A stretch of DNA of 64,000 bases, taken from NCBI GenBank assembly GCA_030035585.1, contig CM057481.1, positions 61,637,128 to 61,701,127 on the forward strand. The letters are read 5' to 3'. Below the pieces are notes generated by a model. That model saw only the letters and a list, made by a program, of their open reading frames with translations, did no database searches and was not told where the DNA came from. Below, in pieces: positions 32,211-43,729 of the stretch (position 1 is the first letter of the stretch; every line of letters begins with the position of its first letter). A program made the position numbers and the translations under genes. Source of the DNA: Dugong dugon (taxonomy: Eukaryota; Chordata; Mammalia; Sirenia; Dugongidae).

Positions 32211-32634
32211 AAAAAATTATCAGGCATGCAAAGAAGCAGCAAAAGATGATCAATAATGAAGAAACATTACAAATAATAGTGACACAGATGACAGACTTAG
32301 TAGACAAGCACATTAAAACTGTCATTGTAACAATATATATTCATGAAGGTAGAGGAAAACAAAAGCATGTTAAGGAAAGACATAAGAGACATATACAACA
32401 CTCAAGTTGAATATAGAGAGATGAAAATGATAATGTTTGAGATGAAAAATACAATGGATGAGATAAATAGCAGATTAGGTACTGCAGAAGAAAATACTAG
32501 TGAACTTGAAGACATAGCGATAGAAACTACCCAAAATGAAACAGTGAAAAAAAGGAACAGAGCACCAATAAGCTGTGGGACCCCTTCAGCTGTGCTAACG
32601 TACTTGAAATTGGAGCCCCTGGGAAGAGGGGACA
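32211..32634 (+). pseudogene. L1-A ORF1 region remnant, part 1
   Basis: After the nest, L1-A resumes with aaaaaattatcaggcatgca. A broken frame reads EMKNTMDEINSRLG, then AEENTSELED, the coiled-coil part of L1 ORF1, which makes the RNA-binding trimer. An ERVL LTR cuts it at 32635. Confidence 0.7.
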
Positions 32635-33375
32635 TGTGATGGTTAATGATGTATGTCAACTTGGCTGGGCTGTGATTCCAGTGGTTTGGAAGACACTAAA
32701 CTGGTTGCTCTTCCATAATTTAATACAATGTAATCATTTTCCATCATGTGATCTGATGTTATCAGCCAATCAGTTAAAGGAGGGTTTTCTTGTGATGTGG
32801 CCTGTCTTCAGAATATAAATGGTTGTTCTGGCAGAGCTCACTCTCTCTCAACCCTGTACTCTTCTTGTCACCTGACTTCCGGTTCCGGGGATGTAAGCCT
32901 GCAGAAGTCTCTGGCCTGCCTCCTGACCTGCAGATTTTGGATTCACTAGCCCCTGCAATCCCGTGAGCCAGCAGAGGTCTCCAGTCTGCTGCCTGACCTA
33001 TGGATTTGGGAATTGCCAGACCCTACAATTATGTGAGCCATTTCCTTGAAGTTAATCTCTCTCTCTCTCTCTGTATATATATGTATGTACAGTGAAAACT
33101 GTGAGAGTCGGAACTCAGTGAGACTGCCTTGTTTTTCTTGGTCTTGCAAGTTTTCCACCTTTGACAGGGTGCTGACTGTCCTTCTCTATTAAGAATCCTA
33201 CCTCGTTTTAGTTTTGAGTTTTCCTTCTCTGACAGGTTTCCGCCTTACACAGGTTCCAACTTTCGCAAGTTTTACTATATATGTGTATATATATACACAC
33301 GTCTCTATATATACACAGTTTTACTGTATACATATATACGTCTCACTGGTTTTACTCCTCTAGAGAACCCAGACA
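32635..33375 (+). mobile_element. ERVL-type LTR in L1-A, carrying a MITE
   Basis: The LTR runs from tgtgatggttaatgatgtat to gagaacccagaca and is of the same family as 23379 and 52226. It is lengthened by a 188-base MITE at 33090-33277. Flanking 5-mers (ggaca, ggaag) match only in part. Confidence 0.8.
33090..33277. mobile_element. TA-flanked MITE in the LTR
   Basis: The ends are inverted copies: cagtgaaaactgtgagagtc at the left, and tagtaaaacttgcgaaagtt when the right end is reverse-complemented. TA lies at 33088-33089 and 33278-33279. The other copies of this LTR family lack the insert. This fits a small Tc1/mariner-superfamily (Tigger-like) element. The family is not named with certainty. 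Confidence 0.75.
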
Positions 33376-33384
33376 GGAAGGAAC

Positions 33385-33645
33385 AGAAAAAAATTTTGAA
33401 GTAATAATGGCCCAACTTTTTCCAAATTTGATGAAAACTGTAAGCCACAAATTCAAACTCAGTGGACCCTAAGCAAAAGAAATGAAAGTTTTATTTCTGA
33501 TGGTTCACACTAAGGCATATCATAATCAAATTATTTAAAACTAGTGATGAAGAGAAAAATCTTAAAAGCAGCCAGAGAAAATGATACACTATGTTCACAG
33601 GAACAGAAATAAGAACGACAGCTTCTTGTCAAAGTTTTGTTATAT
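33385..33645 (+). mobile_element. L1-A, part 2 (ORF1 end region)
   Basis: The stretch aagtaataatggcccaactt, then atcttaaaagcagccagaga, continues the same L1 into the region around the end of ORF1. Confidence 0.6.
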
Positions 33646-34010
33646 GAGACAATGGGTTGTGCTTAAATGTGTTTTGTGTTTAACTGAGCTTTCTAAGAGC
33701 AGAAAGCATCTTAAATGATGAATAGCATTTTACTTATCTATGCCAAATTATGTAGAACACATTTTATTTCATTTTACCTTCTTAGTTTCTATTGCAGAGG
33801 ATGAAAAATGATATTTTCTGAAAATCATTTAATAAAATTCTCTCTTATGGAAATGAAAAATTTAAGAAAATTATCCTTTTAAAGGCAACAGAAAAACATT
33901 AAAGTGATGATAACTAGTGTTCTGCGAATGTCTTTGCATAGCACTGTAGCAGGTATTTTACAGACGTTATCTAATTGCATTCTCCCAATATCTGTGCTCC
34001 TTTTCTTTTC
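33646..34010. other. No gene; possible MIR trace
   Basis: A weak minus-strand MIR-like phrase (gcaggtattttacagacgtt) lies at about 33947. Nothing else is recognised. Confidence 0.4.
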
Positions 34011-34400
34011 TAGTAACAGGATCTCTGACTTTTGGCAGGGCACATGGCTGTAAAAATCACAATGCTCAGCCCCACGTACAGCTAGTGTGTGCAATGTCTG
34101 GGAATTACCCTTATGGGGCAGGGTGTGTTTTTTTTTTCTTCTTTTTCCTGGCCAAAATGCAGAGAAGGCAAGAGCTGAAGCAGCCAGCCTGGACTACTGA
34201 GGCCCACTTGGTAAAACAGGTCATGTACAAAGGAAGCCTAGTAGGAGTCAGGGTCCCAAATACTATCATGCCTGGTACTTGCCTTGAGCCACCTACCTGG
34301 AATTTTACTGAATAAAGAAAGAAACTGCTATCTGCTTAGGCCACTGTTTGGGAGCATTTTCTATCACTGATAGCTGAACCTAAGTTTCACTAATATAAGT
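34011..34400 (+). mobile_element. Old MaLR (MLT1-type) LTR, 3' part
   Basis: The end ctgaataaagaaagaaactg, followed by taggccactgtttgggagca and agctgaacctaa, is the typical 3' part of an ancient MLT1 LTR with its AATAAA. Confidence 0.5.
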
Positions 34401-35226
34401 AGTTGTCATTATCTCTGTTTTCCAGAGACATAAGCAAGTTCCTAATACATGGGAAGCTTGAGTTTGAAACTAGTTCTGTCTTTCTGTAACACCCTAGTTA
34501 TTTTCAGTAAATTACTAGTTTTACCATGAATGTTCAGAAAAATGGCAGCTGTATTATTAAAGAATTTGCAAAGGATACTAAATCAGAATATCACTAGCCA
34601 CTAAGAGCTTTAACTGAAGCTCTCAGATAAATATTTAGAACACCTAAAGACTTTGGACTTTTAAAGGGAATATTTACATTGGAATAGTGACATAAATGGA
34701 ATGAAAAACCAACAAACAGAAAATGCAGAAGTACCCCGAGGGACCAATATTTTAACTTCAGGAGTGTTTTTGTCCTTTGTGGCCTGAGCCTCCAGGCGAG
34801 TCTTGTCTGCGCTCAGGTGTGATTGTCCCTGCTCTAAGTCCATGTGGATTTCTTTCTTGTGTGGACTCCTATTCCATTTATGGGGGGTAGCATATCAGCT
34901 GGAGCTGATTCCCCTCGAGAGGGTCCCTATGTGGTGGTTTTCTCTTGATTCAGGTAGAGGCACTACTCCCCAAGGTAGATACTCAATAAACATTTAATAC
35001 TTGATTATTTGAATGAAAATGATGATTTAACCTTTCAGAATCAAGTGATAAAAGCCATTTTGAAAGTCATTTCTGTCTTCCCTGTTGCTGTGGTGTCTAC
35101 ATGAGTGTGACAGTGCTGTACCAAGCCCTGTATGGCGCTGAGCAGATGTGGCCCTCCACCTTTACAGAACAAGACACGCATGTCAGACAGATGCTCTCAT
35201 GTGGAACATATGTATAAGAATAGTAA
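34401..35226. other. No recognised feature
   Basis: I see no gene and no repeat I can name. Open frames are below 70 codons. Confidence 0.5.
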
Positions 35227-35240
35227 TAATACTAGTAATA

Positions 35241-35335
35241 AAAACCAAAAACCAAACCAGTTGCTGCCGAGTAAATTCTGACTCATAGCGACCTGATAGG
35301 ACAGAGCAGAACTGCCCCACAGAGTTTCCAAGGCT

Positions 35336-35366
<31 letters not shown>

Positions 35367-36148
35367 GTTGTAGTTAAATGAAGTTTGCATTTCAGTTAGT
35401 CTCCCACACAAAATTTTTATACATACATTGTTATGAGACCCTAATTGCTCACCCCATTCTGTGACAGCACACTCCTCCTTTCCGCCCCTGATTCCCCATG
35501 ACCATTCAACCAGCTCCTAACCCTCTCTGCCTTCCCATCTTACCTCTGGACAGAAGCTGCCTCTTTGGTCTCTTGTATCTACTTGACTAAGAGGCACACC
35601 TTTCAGAAGTATCACTTTATGTCCCATAGTTCAGTCCAATCCCTGTTTGAAGAGTTGGCCTCAGAAATTGTTTTAGTTCTGGGGTGATAGAGAGTCCAGG
35701 GCCATGCTTTCCAGGGTACTTCCAGTCTCAGTCAGACCATTAAGTCTGGTCTTCTTACTAGAATTTGAGTTCTGCACCCCATCCTTCTATTGCTCCATCA
35801 GGGACCCTCTGTTGTGTTCCCTGTCAACACGGTCATTGGTGATAGCCGGCACCATCTAGTTCTTCTGGTCTCAGGCTGATGAAGTCTCTGGTTTATGTGG
35901 CCCATTCTGTCTCTTGGGCTAATACTTTCCTTGTGTCTTTGGTGTTCTTCGTTCTCCTTTACTCCAAGTGGTCGGGACCAACTGATGCATCTTAGATGGC
36001 TGCTTGCAAGCTTTTAAGACCCCAGACACCAAGGCTGTATATTTTTATGGAAGCAGACTGCCACAGTTTTCTTTCACAGAGTGGCTGCTGGGTTCGAACT
36101 GCCAACTCTTCGGTTAGCAGCACTTAACCACTGTGCCACCAGGGCTCC
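35241..36148 (-). mobile_element. AfroSINE split by an L1 insertion
   Basis: The 3' part is at 35241-35340 and the head at 36042-36148. Between them lies an L1 at 35341-36028. Near-matching repeats (aatactagtaata and aatactaatata) flank the whole SINE, which itself sits in a MIR-like fragment (36150-36215). Confidence 0.9.
35341..36028 (-). mobile_element. L1 3' UTR insertion with perfect 13-bp duplication
   Basis: The L1 3' UTR, of the same family as 1645-3685, lies between exact copies of ccaaggctgtata at 35328-35340 and 36029-36041. Its tail has grown into a (TA)n microsatellite at 35338-35361. Confidence 0.95.
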
Positions 36149-36215
36149 TTAATACTAATATAACTAGCTTTATTCAGCATTTAGGATGTACCAGGTACTG
36201 TTCTCAGCAGGACTG

Positions 36216-37056
36216 GGCACATAATTTGCAGGTTCCAGTGCAAAATGCAATAGTGAGGCCCTTGTTCAAAAAGTTGGAAAAAAGTGCTGTTAAAGGTACT
36301 AACATATAATTTTCCTTTCTCTCAGCCATCTGTCTCTCGACCTTCCTGGAGATTTTTATTTTCTATTTAACGTCACGCTCCCTCAGGCACAGGGGGTACT
36401 GGTGGGGCAAATGCAGACCCTCACAGGTGCCTCAGGACTCTGTCTGTGATTCAGTGTGCCCTCACAGCCAACCAGTTGCTGAGTTCCCCCTTCTGCCAGC
36501 CACCCAACCAGTATGCTGTGTCTTGGCTGGGGGACCCAACACATCCCCTTTCCACAGGCCTGCCACCCAGCCCATGGCAGACAGGGACCCACCCACCAAG
36601 GGCATTGCAGCCTCCGTACCAGGATACAGTAGGTACCAGGATCAGGGATGGGCAAGAGGCTCATCCTCACCCCGTGCCTATCAGACATGCTGTGGCACTG
36701 CCAGCTAAGGGCGGAGGCCGCTGCCATGTCCTGCGCCAAGACACATGCCCAACCCTAACTCTTCCTGCACCTGCACCCACGCCAAGGCCCTGCCAGGAGT
36801 GAAGGAGGCCACATGGACCTGGGGTTCGAGGCGACAGCCCAGAGCCTGTCCCAGTAGGTGGGGAGGCAGTGGGTGGCAGGACCACCCTGGCAGTGCTCCA
36901 TTGTCCCATCAGACTTCACTTAAAAAACAGAAATTCAAAGGTAAAATTATTAAGAATTTGAAGACAGCTACTGCAAAGCACAGGACCCTTCTGAGCACGG
37001 TGCCCTCTGTCACCGCACTGCTTGAATCCTTGAAGCCAGCTCTGGTTTAAGACTTT
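36216..37056. other. GC-rich stretch with overlapping open frames, no gene called
   Basis: Between about 36360 and 36930 the GC content rises and frames of 80-118 codons overlap on both strands. Both flanks (agtgaggcccttgttcaaaa and cagtgacc... gagcacggtgccctctgtca) recall a single old repeat with the GC-rich part inserted between them. No protein family is recognised. Confidence 0.4.
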
Positions 37057-37265
37057 TATAAACCAAAAATCCAGTGACCCCCATGTAGTCCATTCTGACT
37101 CATGACAACCCCAATGTGTGTCAGAGTAGAGCTATGCTTCATAGGGTTTTCAATGGCTAATTTTTTGGAAGTAGATCACCAGGCTTTTCTTCCAAGGTGT
37201 CTATGGGTGGGTCGGTTCGAACCACCAACCTTTCGGTTAGCCCAGAGCTTAACTCTTTGTGCCAC
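37057..37265 (-). mobile_element. AfroSINE
   Basis: Minus-strand copy of the longer subfamily, from the A-rich tail (aaaccaaaaatccagtgacc) to the head (ttaactctttgtgccacc). Confidence 0.9.
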
Positions 37266-37452
37266 CCTTACTTAATCTTCACAACAAGCCTATAAAGGTA
37301 GATATTATTATCTCCATTTTATAGATAAGAAAACTGAGGTATAAAGGGATTAAGTAAGCTTCAGAAGATGACTCAGCCGGTTGAGTAAGTAGAGCTGGGA
37401 TTGCAGCCCAGGCAGTCTGACCCCAGAGCTCACATTCTTAACATTACTCCTC
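37266..37452 (-). mobile_element. MIR
   Basis: The plus strand reads tattatctccattttataga and gctgggattgcagcccaggc, the reverse complement of the MIR core and tRNA head. The SINE to its left inserted in its tail. Confidence 0.75.
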
Positions 37453-37599
37453 ATACCTCTCTCAGAAGAATATGTGCAGACAGATGTAAATTAAGAATAG
37501 ACAGCACAATATTGATGGCTCATTCAAGTCCAGCTGGCATCAAGGCTCTGTCCTCACAGTAGTTTCTTTTTCTCTAAGACTGTTTTGCTGATCCTCCCC

Positions 37600-38127
37600 T
37601 GTTATGGTTTGAATTGTGTACGCCAAAATATGTGCCATAAATCCTAACTTCTATACCTGTGGTCGGCAGTGTGAATCTACCAGCTGCTCCTTGCAAACTC
37701 TATGGGGCAGTTCTACTCTGTCCTATAGGGTTGCTATGAGTTGGAATTGACCGGATGGCAATGTTTTTTGTTTTTAATACTTGTGGTTAAAATCCCATTT
37801 GGCAATGGATTCTTTGTTAAGTTAATGAGGCAGTATTAGTGTAGGTGTGTTTTAAGTCAATCTCATTTGAAATATAGAAGAGATTAAACGAGCAATCAAG
37901 CAAGGAGAGATGGAGGAAGAGAGATGTTAAGCCCCATGAAGATCGCCCAGGAGCAGAAGCTCAGACAAGGACCTTCCTCCAGAGCCGACAGAGAGAAAGC
38001 CTTTCCCTAGAGCTGGCACCCTGAATTCGAACTTCTAGCCTCTTAAACTCTGAGAAAATAAATTTTTGTTTGTTAAAGCCACCGATTTGTGGTATTTCTG
38101 TTATAGCAGCACTAAGAAACTAAGACA
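37600..38127 (+). mobile_element. MaLR (MLT1-like) solo LTR, split by a SINE
   Basis: The LTR runs from tgttatggtttgaattgtgt to aactaagaca, with AATAAA at about 38056. Flanking 5-mers are tcccc and tcctc. The SINE at 37664-37776 interrupts it. Confidence 0.88.
37664..37776 (+). mobile_element. AfroSINE, 5'-truncated
   Basis: It is flanked by atacctgtggt (37653-37663) and atacttgtggt (37777-37787), and retains the middle and tail only. Confidence 0.9.
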
Positions 38128-39027
38128 TCCTCTAAGCAGAAGAAAGAGGAACAGTAAATTGATGTGAGGTATCAGTTCAGGAGATGTCCCCAGGGACCAA
38201 ATGCCACTGTCACACCTATGGAAATGAAACTGGTAGAGCTGGTTTGGAGCGACCTTCTCCCATTGCCTTCCACAATTAGCTGGTGGAGCACACGCAGTCC
38301 CCACTGCAGGCTTTTATGGCCTGACACAATGTGCAGGTCCTGGTCAGTTGTATTAAGGAAGGACTTCACGGACAGGTGCTGGGTGTCAGCCAGGACTCGA
38401 AGTAACTTTTGAGAGCTTTACTGTAGTTCTCTTTAGTGCCCACACTTCCTAGCTCTTTTCTAGTTGACTTCACTTAAAGTGGGCAGGATCTTCAAAAGCA
38501 TAGCCTCAAAGCACTGACCAACTTCCCTTCTCCATCCCAACATTTCTGCTCTCACTGTAGTTCTTAGGGAGAAGCAGTTATAAAATAGCCTCAGTTATTT
38601 AGACATAACCAGTGGTGTGCTGTAATTGTTTAGCAATCAACTCTCTGAAATATATTTTTTTCCAAAAGCCCTGATTTGTAGCATTTGGTGATTTTCGTGG
38701 TGTAAATACTCCACCACAACTAACTTTGGCTACCAGTGCGATGTCAGCCGGGTTGCAAAATGCCTGGAATTTTAACAATTGGCTCCTGGAGAAGCTAGTA
38801 AAAGCCAAGCTCTCCTCCAGCACACCTCTGAACACTGCCCTTCTTTCAAGTGTCTCAAAATGCTTTACGTGGATGTTCCAGTTGTCAAAGGGATTTGGAG
38901 ACAAGTTAGAAGAAGGGAAAGGAGCTTTAACACAGTAATGTTTATTTTACAGGTGAGCCAACTAAGATTGCAACACACAGTCATGAGATGTGAGCTTGGC
39001 TTGTGATGGCTGAGGTTTGTCACCCTA
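38128..39027. other. No gene; possible old DNA repeat near 38608
   Basis: The phrase aaccagtggtgtgctgtaat at 38608 looks like a transposon end, but I cannot find its partner. Nothing else is recognised. Confidence 0.4.
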
Positions 39028-39212
39028 AAAAAACCCAAAACCAAACCAGTTGCCTTCGAGTTGATTACAACTCATGGCAACCTCATGTGTGTCAGAGTAG
39101 AACTATGCTCCATAGGGTTTTCAATGGCTGATATTTCAGAAGTCGATTACCAGGCCTTTCTTCCTTTTGGTTAGTAGCTGAGCACTTAACAACTTATACC
39201 ACCCAAGGTCTT
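39028..39212 (-). mobile_element. AfroSINE, internally deleted
   Basis: Minus-strand SINE from aaaacccaaaaccaaaccag to accacccaaggtct. About 30 bases of the middle are missing relative to the copy at 37057. Confidence 0.88.
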
Positions 39213-40207
39213 TGCCACTCTAGACAGCCACAACTTTTAGGAAAGAAAGACCTTGAGAACAAGAGGCAATGGTGACTGGATACCTAAGTGTCATTTGAAG
39301 GGTGCTGAGAAATTCCCAATGCAGAGAGATAGCCTAGGTAGGGACCTCTGGGCATGCTTAGGGGAGTAGCTATGAGGGAGATGATGAAAAAAAATTGAGA
39401 GATTTAAGAGATTGAGTTTAGTTGTAGGAGAAGTATCCATGATAGTGAAAGAATCCGGTTATTCCTCCTTTGTATTAAAATCCCATCTGACTGTTAGCTA
39501 GATTTCTTTAGAATTTTCATCCTTACTGACTTTTGAAAAAAGTTCTTTACATAGTTTGGGAGTCGGTAGAAGGTATGCATTTGACTGAATCTGTTCTCCA
39601 TGCCTTTGGATAGACTTTTCATGGGCAATATCTCTATGTGGTAAATGACCTCATATAGTAGACTCATTTCTTCTTTTCTAAACTGGCTGGTGTGGAAGAC
39701 TGGGCAAAGTTTTCATAAAACTTTTAATATCAAGAAGAATGTTAACAATAGAAATGAGAAGATAAAGTATGAAAATATTAAAAAAAAGGAAAATGTACAT
39801 GAATAAAAACATTCAATAACACTCATTTGTTTTAAATGTGTACAATATTCTTAAAAACAGAACGATAAAAGGATGATTTGGTGGGAGTAATTGTTTGGAA
39901 AAGAAATCAATTTAACATCACTTTGCTTTCAATTTCTGCTGCCAAGAGAGCTCATGCTATATCTTCTAATTCAAACATAAGTGTCTCCAGAAACCTTTGG
40001 ATCACATATCTCAAAGCCCCATCTGTTCTACCCTCTCAAAATTAGCATTTTTGCTTAACTTACTTATGAATTTCTGACATTAGCTTGATTTTCCCTCTTT
40101 TGGTATCGAAAACCACATCTCTTAGATTTGGATTCAATCCTATAAAATAATTTTTAGCTATTTTAAATCCTTTTTAGTAATGAGCAGTGTATAAATAAAT
40201 AAAATAT
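39213..40207. other. No recognised feature
   Basis: AT-rich DNA without a gene or a repeat that I can name. Confidence 0.5.
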
Positions 40208-40560
40208 AACACATGATGCAAATCTATGTGCACAAGGATGTTTATTGCAGCATTGTTTGCAATGGCAAAAACTGGAAACAAAGGTCTATGAATAAAGCAA
40301 TTATAGTTAAAAACTGCAGTATGTATGTGCTGATATGGAAGGCTGTGTATAACATGTTAAGTGAAAAAAGCAAGTTGAAAAAACAGTGTATAAATAGTTT
40401 TATCTACAGAAAAAGGTAAAGTTACATGCATATAAGAACACAGAAAGTGAACTGCAGGAGAGGAATGAGATTACCTCTGGTGTGAGGTCAGGGCAAAGGG
40501 CGGAAGTGGCAGGGGGTCATATTTTGTCTGGTAGGTTTGCGTTTTGTTTGAATCTTCTTC
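40208..40560 (+). mobile_element. Old L1 3' end
   Basis: The phrase aaggatgtttattgcagcat, then aatggcaaaaactggaaaca, is the ORF2 end to 3' UTR of ancient L1M. Confidence 0.65.
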
Positions 40561-40564
40561 ACTT

Positions 40565-40618
40565 TATCGGTCAGTATAAGTTGGAATCGACTCAGTGGCA
40601 ATGGGTTTTTTTCTTTTT
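40565..40618 (+). mobile_element. AfroSINE 3' fragment
   Basis: The phrase gttggaatcgactcagtggc, then aatgggttttttt, is the last 50 bases of the SINE. Confidence 0.75.
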
Positions 40619-40756
40619 AATTGTAATTACAAAGGAAGTCAAAGTCAGATCCCAAACTCAAGGAATTTATAGATTACGGTAATAGGAAGCCATCCATAGA
40701 TGAACAAAACAGAGACAAGTATTTAGGTGATTGCTTGAATTTTGGATCATTCGTCA

Positions 40757-40880
40757 GCTGTAGCTTAGCTGTGTGTTCTTGAATAGAGTACTTAGCCTCT
40801 CTGAGAGCCTCAGTTGTCTCAGCTTTAATATGGGGGAAAACTACACCTGTGTCATTGGGTTGTGCAAAGGACCAAAGGAA
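40757..40880 (+). mobile_element. MIR fragment
   Basis: The sequence from gctgtgtgttcttgaataga to gtgtcattgggttgtgcaaa follows the MIR core and tail. Confidence 0.55.
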
Positions 40881-41744
40881 ATGATGTTGACAAAAGCTTG
40901 GCTGTGGGCTCCCGTAGGCCTGGTGAGATGGTCAGAACTGTGCTGACAGAGACCCTTTCTCCCAGTCCTCTTCCTTCCCTCCCTCCTTCTTCAGGGGTCA
41001 GAGAGGCAGCCTGCTCTGAGGGCTCTCCCCACCTGCTCCTGCTCCTTCTCCTCCTCCTCTTTCATAGACTTTCCCCTCACAGACCCCTCAGACTTCTAAT
41101 TCCATCCTGGCATTGGCTCTCAGAGGTCCAGACCTGCACAGGGCTATAAAAATAGCAACATGCGGACAATAATGAGGGAAACCCGAGGCTGAGAAAAGAG
41201 GTCAAGACCGGTTCACTTTAGCTCGTTAGCTGTGCGAGATCGTGCGTGGGACTGAGGCCACGCGGCCTGCCTCTGAGAGAGTCTTGTGTCAGCTCTGAGG
41301 CAACAAGGGCTGGTAGGGGAAAGGATTTTGGGGGGATGGGTATCATCATAATCTGTTACCCCTAAAGGGACCTCAGGATTTGGGTCAGTCTCAGATTAGG
41401 CAAAGGGTTTAGATTCTTCTGGACATACACAATCTTCTTTGTTTACATCTCTTTAGATTCTACTGCTTATACTCACTCTCTCCTTGTAGAATTTTCCAGT
41501 CTTCTTTCAGGGGCTGTTTATTCTTTTAGTCAGTGATCTGGAAGCTGTGATGACCAACTAGTTCCCTATATGGTCCAGCGCACCCTGCCCTTGCTGTGAG
41601 AGTGGACTTTGAAGAGCACACTTCTCTGGAACATGTCTGTGGCTGACGGAGCCAGGTCGCCTGGGATTTTGCCGTCATGCACCCCATACCCAAGGGTATA
41701 GCCCATAGCCAATGACTAGTGATGGATGCAGCGGTGTACAAGGC
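40881..41744. other. No gene; pyrimidine-rich tract
   Basis: A C/T-rich tract lies at 40960-41065. The remaining DNA shows no feature I can support. Confidence 0.45.
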
Positions 41745-41982
41745 TTGCCCATAGTGATTTCCAGGGCTGGGAGTGGGGAGGAATGGGAGTTATTGCTTAA
41801 TGGGTACTCAGTGTCTGTTTGGAGTGATGTAAAACTTTTGGAAATGGATAGTGGTAATGGCTGCACAACACTGTGAATGTAATTAATGTCATTGAATTGT
41901 ACATTTAAAGTGGTTAAAATGGCAGATTTTTAGTTATATATATTTTATCACAATAATTTTTTTTTTTAATTAAAAGAAAAGA
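41745..41982 (+). mobile_element. Old L1 3' UTR with A-rich end
   Basis: The phrase ggaaatggatagtggtaatg, then attgaattgtacatttaaag, marks an L1M 3' end, followed by a T/A-rich tail. Confidence 0.75.
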
Positions 41983-42199
41983 AAAAAGACCGCCCCCTTT
42001 GCTCAAGGAGGGATAACTCTGTGGTCGAATTTACGCTACAGAGCTTAACCCCTATGACCAGGCTTCACCAGAGGACACACCCTTGCTTGGCTCCTTCTCT
42101 TTCCTCACCCTGCTTTACTCCGCCCTCACAGGTTCTTTCCGAAGAGCACTCCCTCAACAGACCATGGGCACCTGAGTCCTTGCCTCAAGCTCTACTTGA

Positions 42200-42670
42200 G
42201 CTCATTACTATTGTGTCCCCCACATATATGTGTTGAAGTCCTAATCCGTGTACCTGTAAATATAACCCTGTTTGGAAATACAGGTAGTCCTCCACTTATG
42301 GGGTATTTGAGTTACAACAAACTGTACTTATGACTTTTTTTTATGATTTGTGTATTTTTTATGTATGTAGGTAGGTATTAAAATATATCTGTAAGTTTTT
42401 ATGTAGTGTTTCTAACCCTCAGTGACAAATAAAGATACTGATAATGGAAAGCAATAATAATGAGAACGAAACAAAAAAAGTATTCGACTTATGTCAGAAC
42501 TGATTTATGATGGAGCTGACAGAATGAACAGTAAGTTGGGGACTACCTCTAAGGGCTTTCTTTTGTTATGTTCATGAGGTTATACCAGAGTAAGTAGGAT
42601 CCTAAATCTAATCACATTTGAATTATATAAAGCCAGATTCTTATTTCTGCTTCTGCACTTAATCTGTTTC
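42200..42670 (+). mobile_element. Old MaLR LTR split by a MITE
   Basis: Left part 42200-42280 (attgtgtcccccacatatat to gtttggaaata), right part 42550-42670 (agggctttcttttgttatgt onward). Together they give an MLT1-like LTR. Confidence 0.65.
42281..42549 (+). mobile_element. Tigger-type MITE B
   Basis: The 269-base element has ends caggtagtcctccacttatg and ggggactacctc, with TA on both sides (42279-42280 and 42550-42551). It shares both halves with MITE A and with the ends of the Tigger at 29892-32192. Confidence 0.8.
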
Positions 42671-42894
42671 GATATCACACACCATGGAGCCTCTGGAAAT
42701 TTCCACTGTACATTTGGGAGAAAATGAGGGTGAAGAAGGCTCACAACATCTTGGGAACTCTATGAAAATACTGTTGACCTTGCCAATTCCCTTAAAGGTC
42801 TCAGGAACTCCCCAAAGGACCCAGACAACTCTTTGAGAACTGCTGGATTAAGGAGACATTTAGGGGGCAAAACTGACAGACCTTAGTTATAGTA

Positions 42895-43010
42895 TTGCTG
42901 TTATTGCTAATATATACAGTGTTTATTATATGCTAGGCAAGTTTTTAATCTTCACAACAACTTTACGTAGTAGGCACCATTAGTATACCCATCTCACACA
43001 AGAGAAACTA
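42895..43010 (-). mobile_element. MIR fragment
   Basis: The phrase ttatatgctaggcaagtttt, then cttcacaacaactttacgta, is a reverse-complement MIR tail and core. Confidence 0.55.
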
Positions 43011-43729
43011 TGATGATTTGGTGATGTCAACATGAATTTTACATATACATATGTGTGTGAATCATTTTTTTCACAATGAAATGGGACATTTTATTTTTGA
43101 GAAAACAGCAAATACAGAACTTACTGTTTTTGAGGCTAAGCTCAACTCCAAACAGTGAGCCTCAGATACAATGTATCCTCTATTACCTCCAATAATTAAA
43201 TTACTTTTGGAATCTGACTTGGATGTAAATGTATTTTTGAGCCATTTCACTTTTAAGGACTCATTTTGGAGATATAAAAAAAATAATTAAATCTTTTGTC
43301 TTTGAGTTTTAACTCTTCCACTTCTGGCACCTTGTTATTGCTGTGAGAAAAATTTCTCGCTTGGGTAATTTACACTTAAAATCAAGGTACAAGAAAGTTG
43401 AAGTTAGAAGCAGTTAGAATCATGGTTTCTTGGTTTCTCCCGCTCAGGCTTTGAACTAAAATTCATAACCCTTCCTCTAAGTTTGCATCTTCCCTCTTCG
43501 AGGCCCTTCGGTGTCTACCTATTTTCACAGTGTAATATTCCTTGGCCCTCTACTTCCACTGCTCCTTTTTCTAGCTGCTGCCTAACCACTTGGCGTCTTC
43601 TCTTTGCTCCTCACTCTGTCTACCCCACTTACCCTTCTCCCTGGTCCACACCTACCCTGATTCTTGTCTCTGGTGGTAATTATTGTCCCAGAGGTTTTGT
43701 CCATGTGCTCTTCTTACCCCGATGTTTGC
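43011..43729. other. No recognised feature
   Basis: No gene supported. A 108-codon frame at 43483-43809 is pyrimidine-rich and ends in a MIR, so I do not treat it as coding. Confidence 0.45.

Noticed and set aside
36383..36802. Overlapping 118-codon frames as exons
   Set aside because: Frames of the same size on opposite strands are expected in GC-rich DNA; no domain or splice signal was found.
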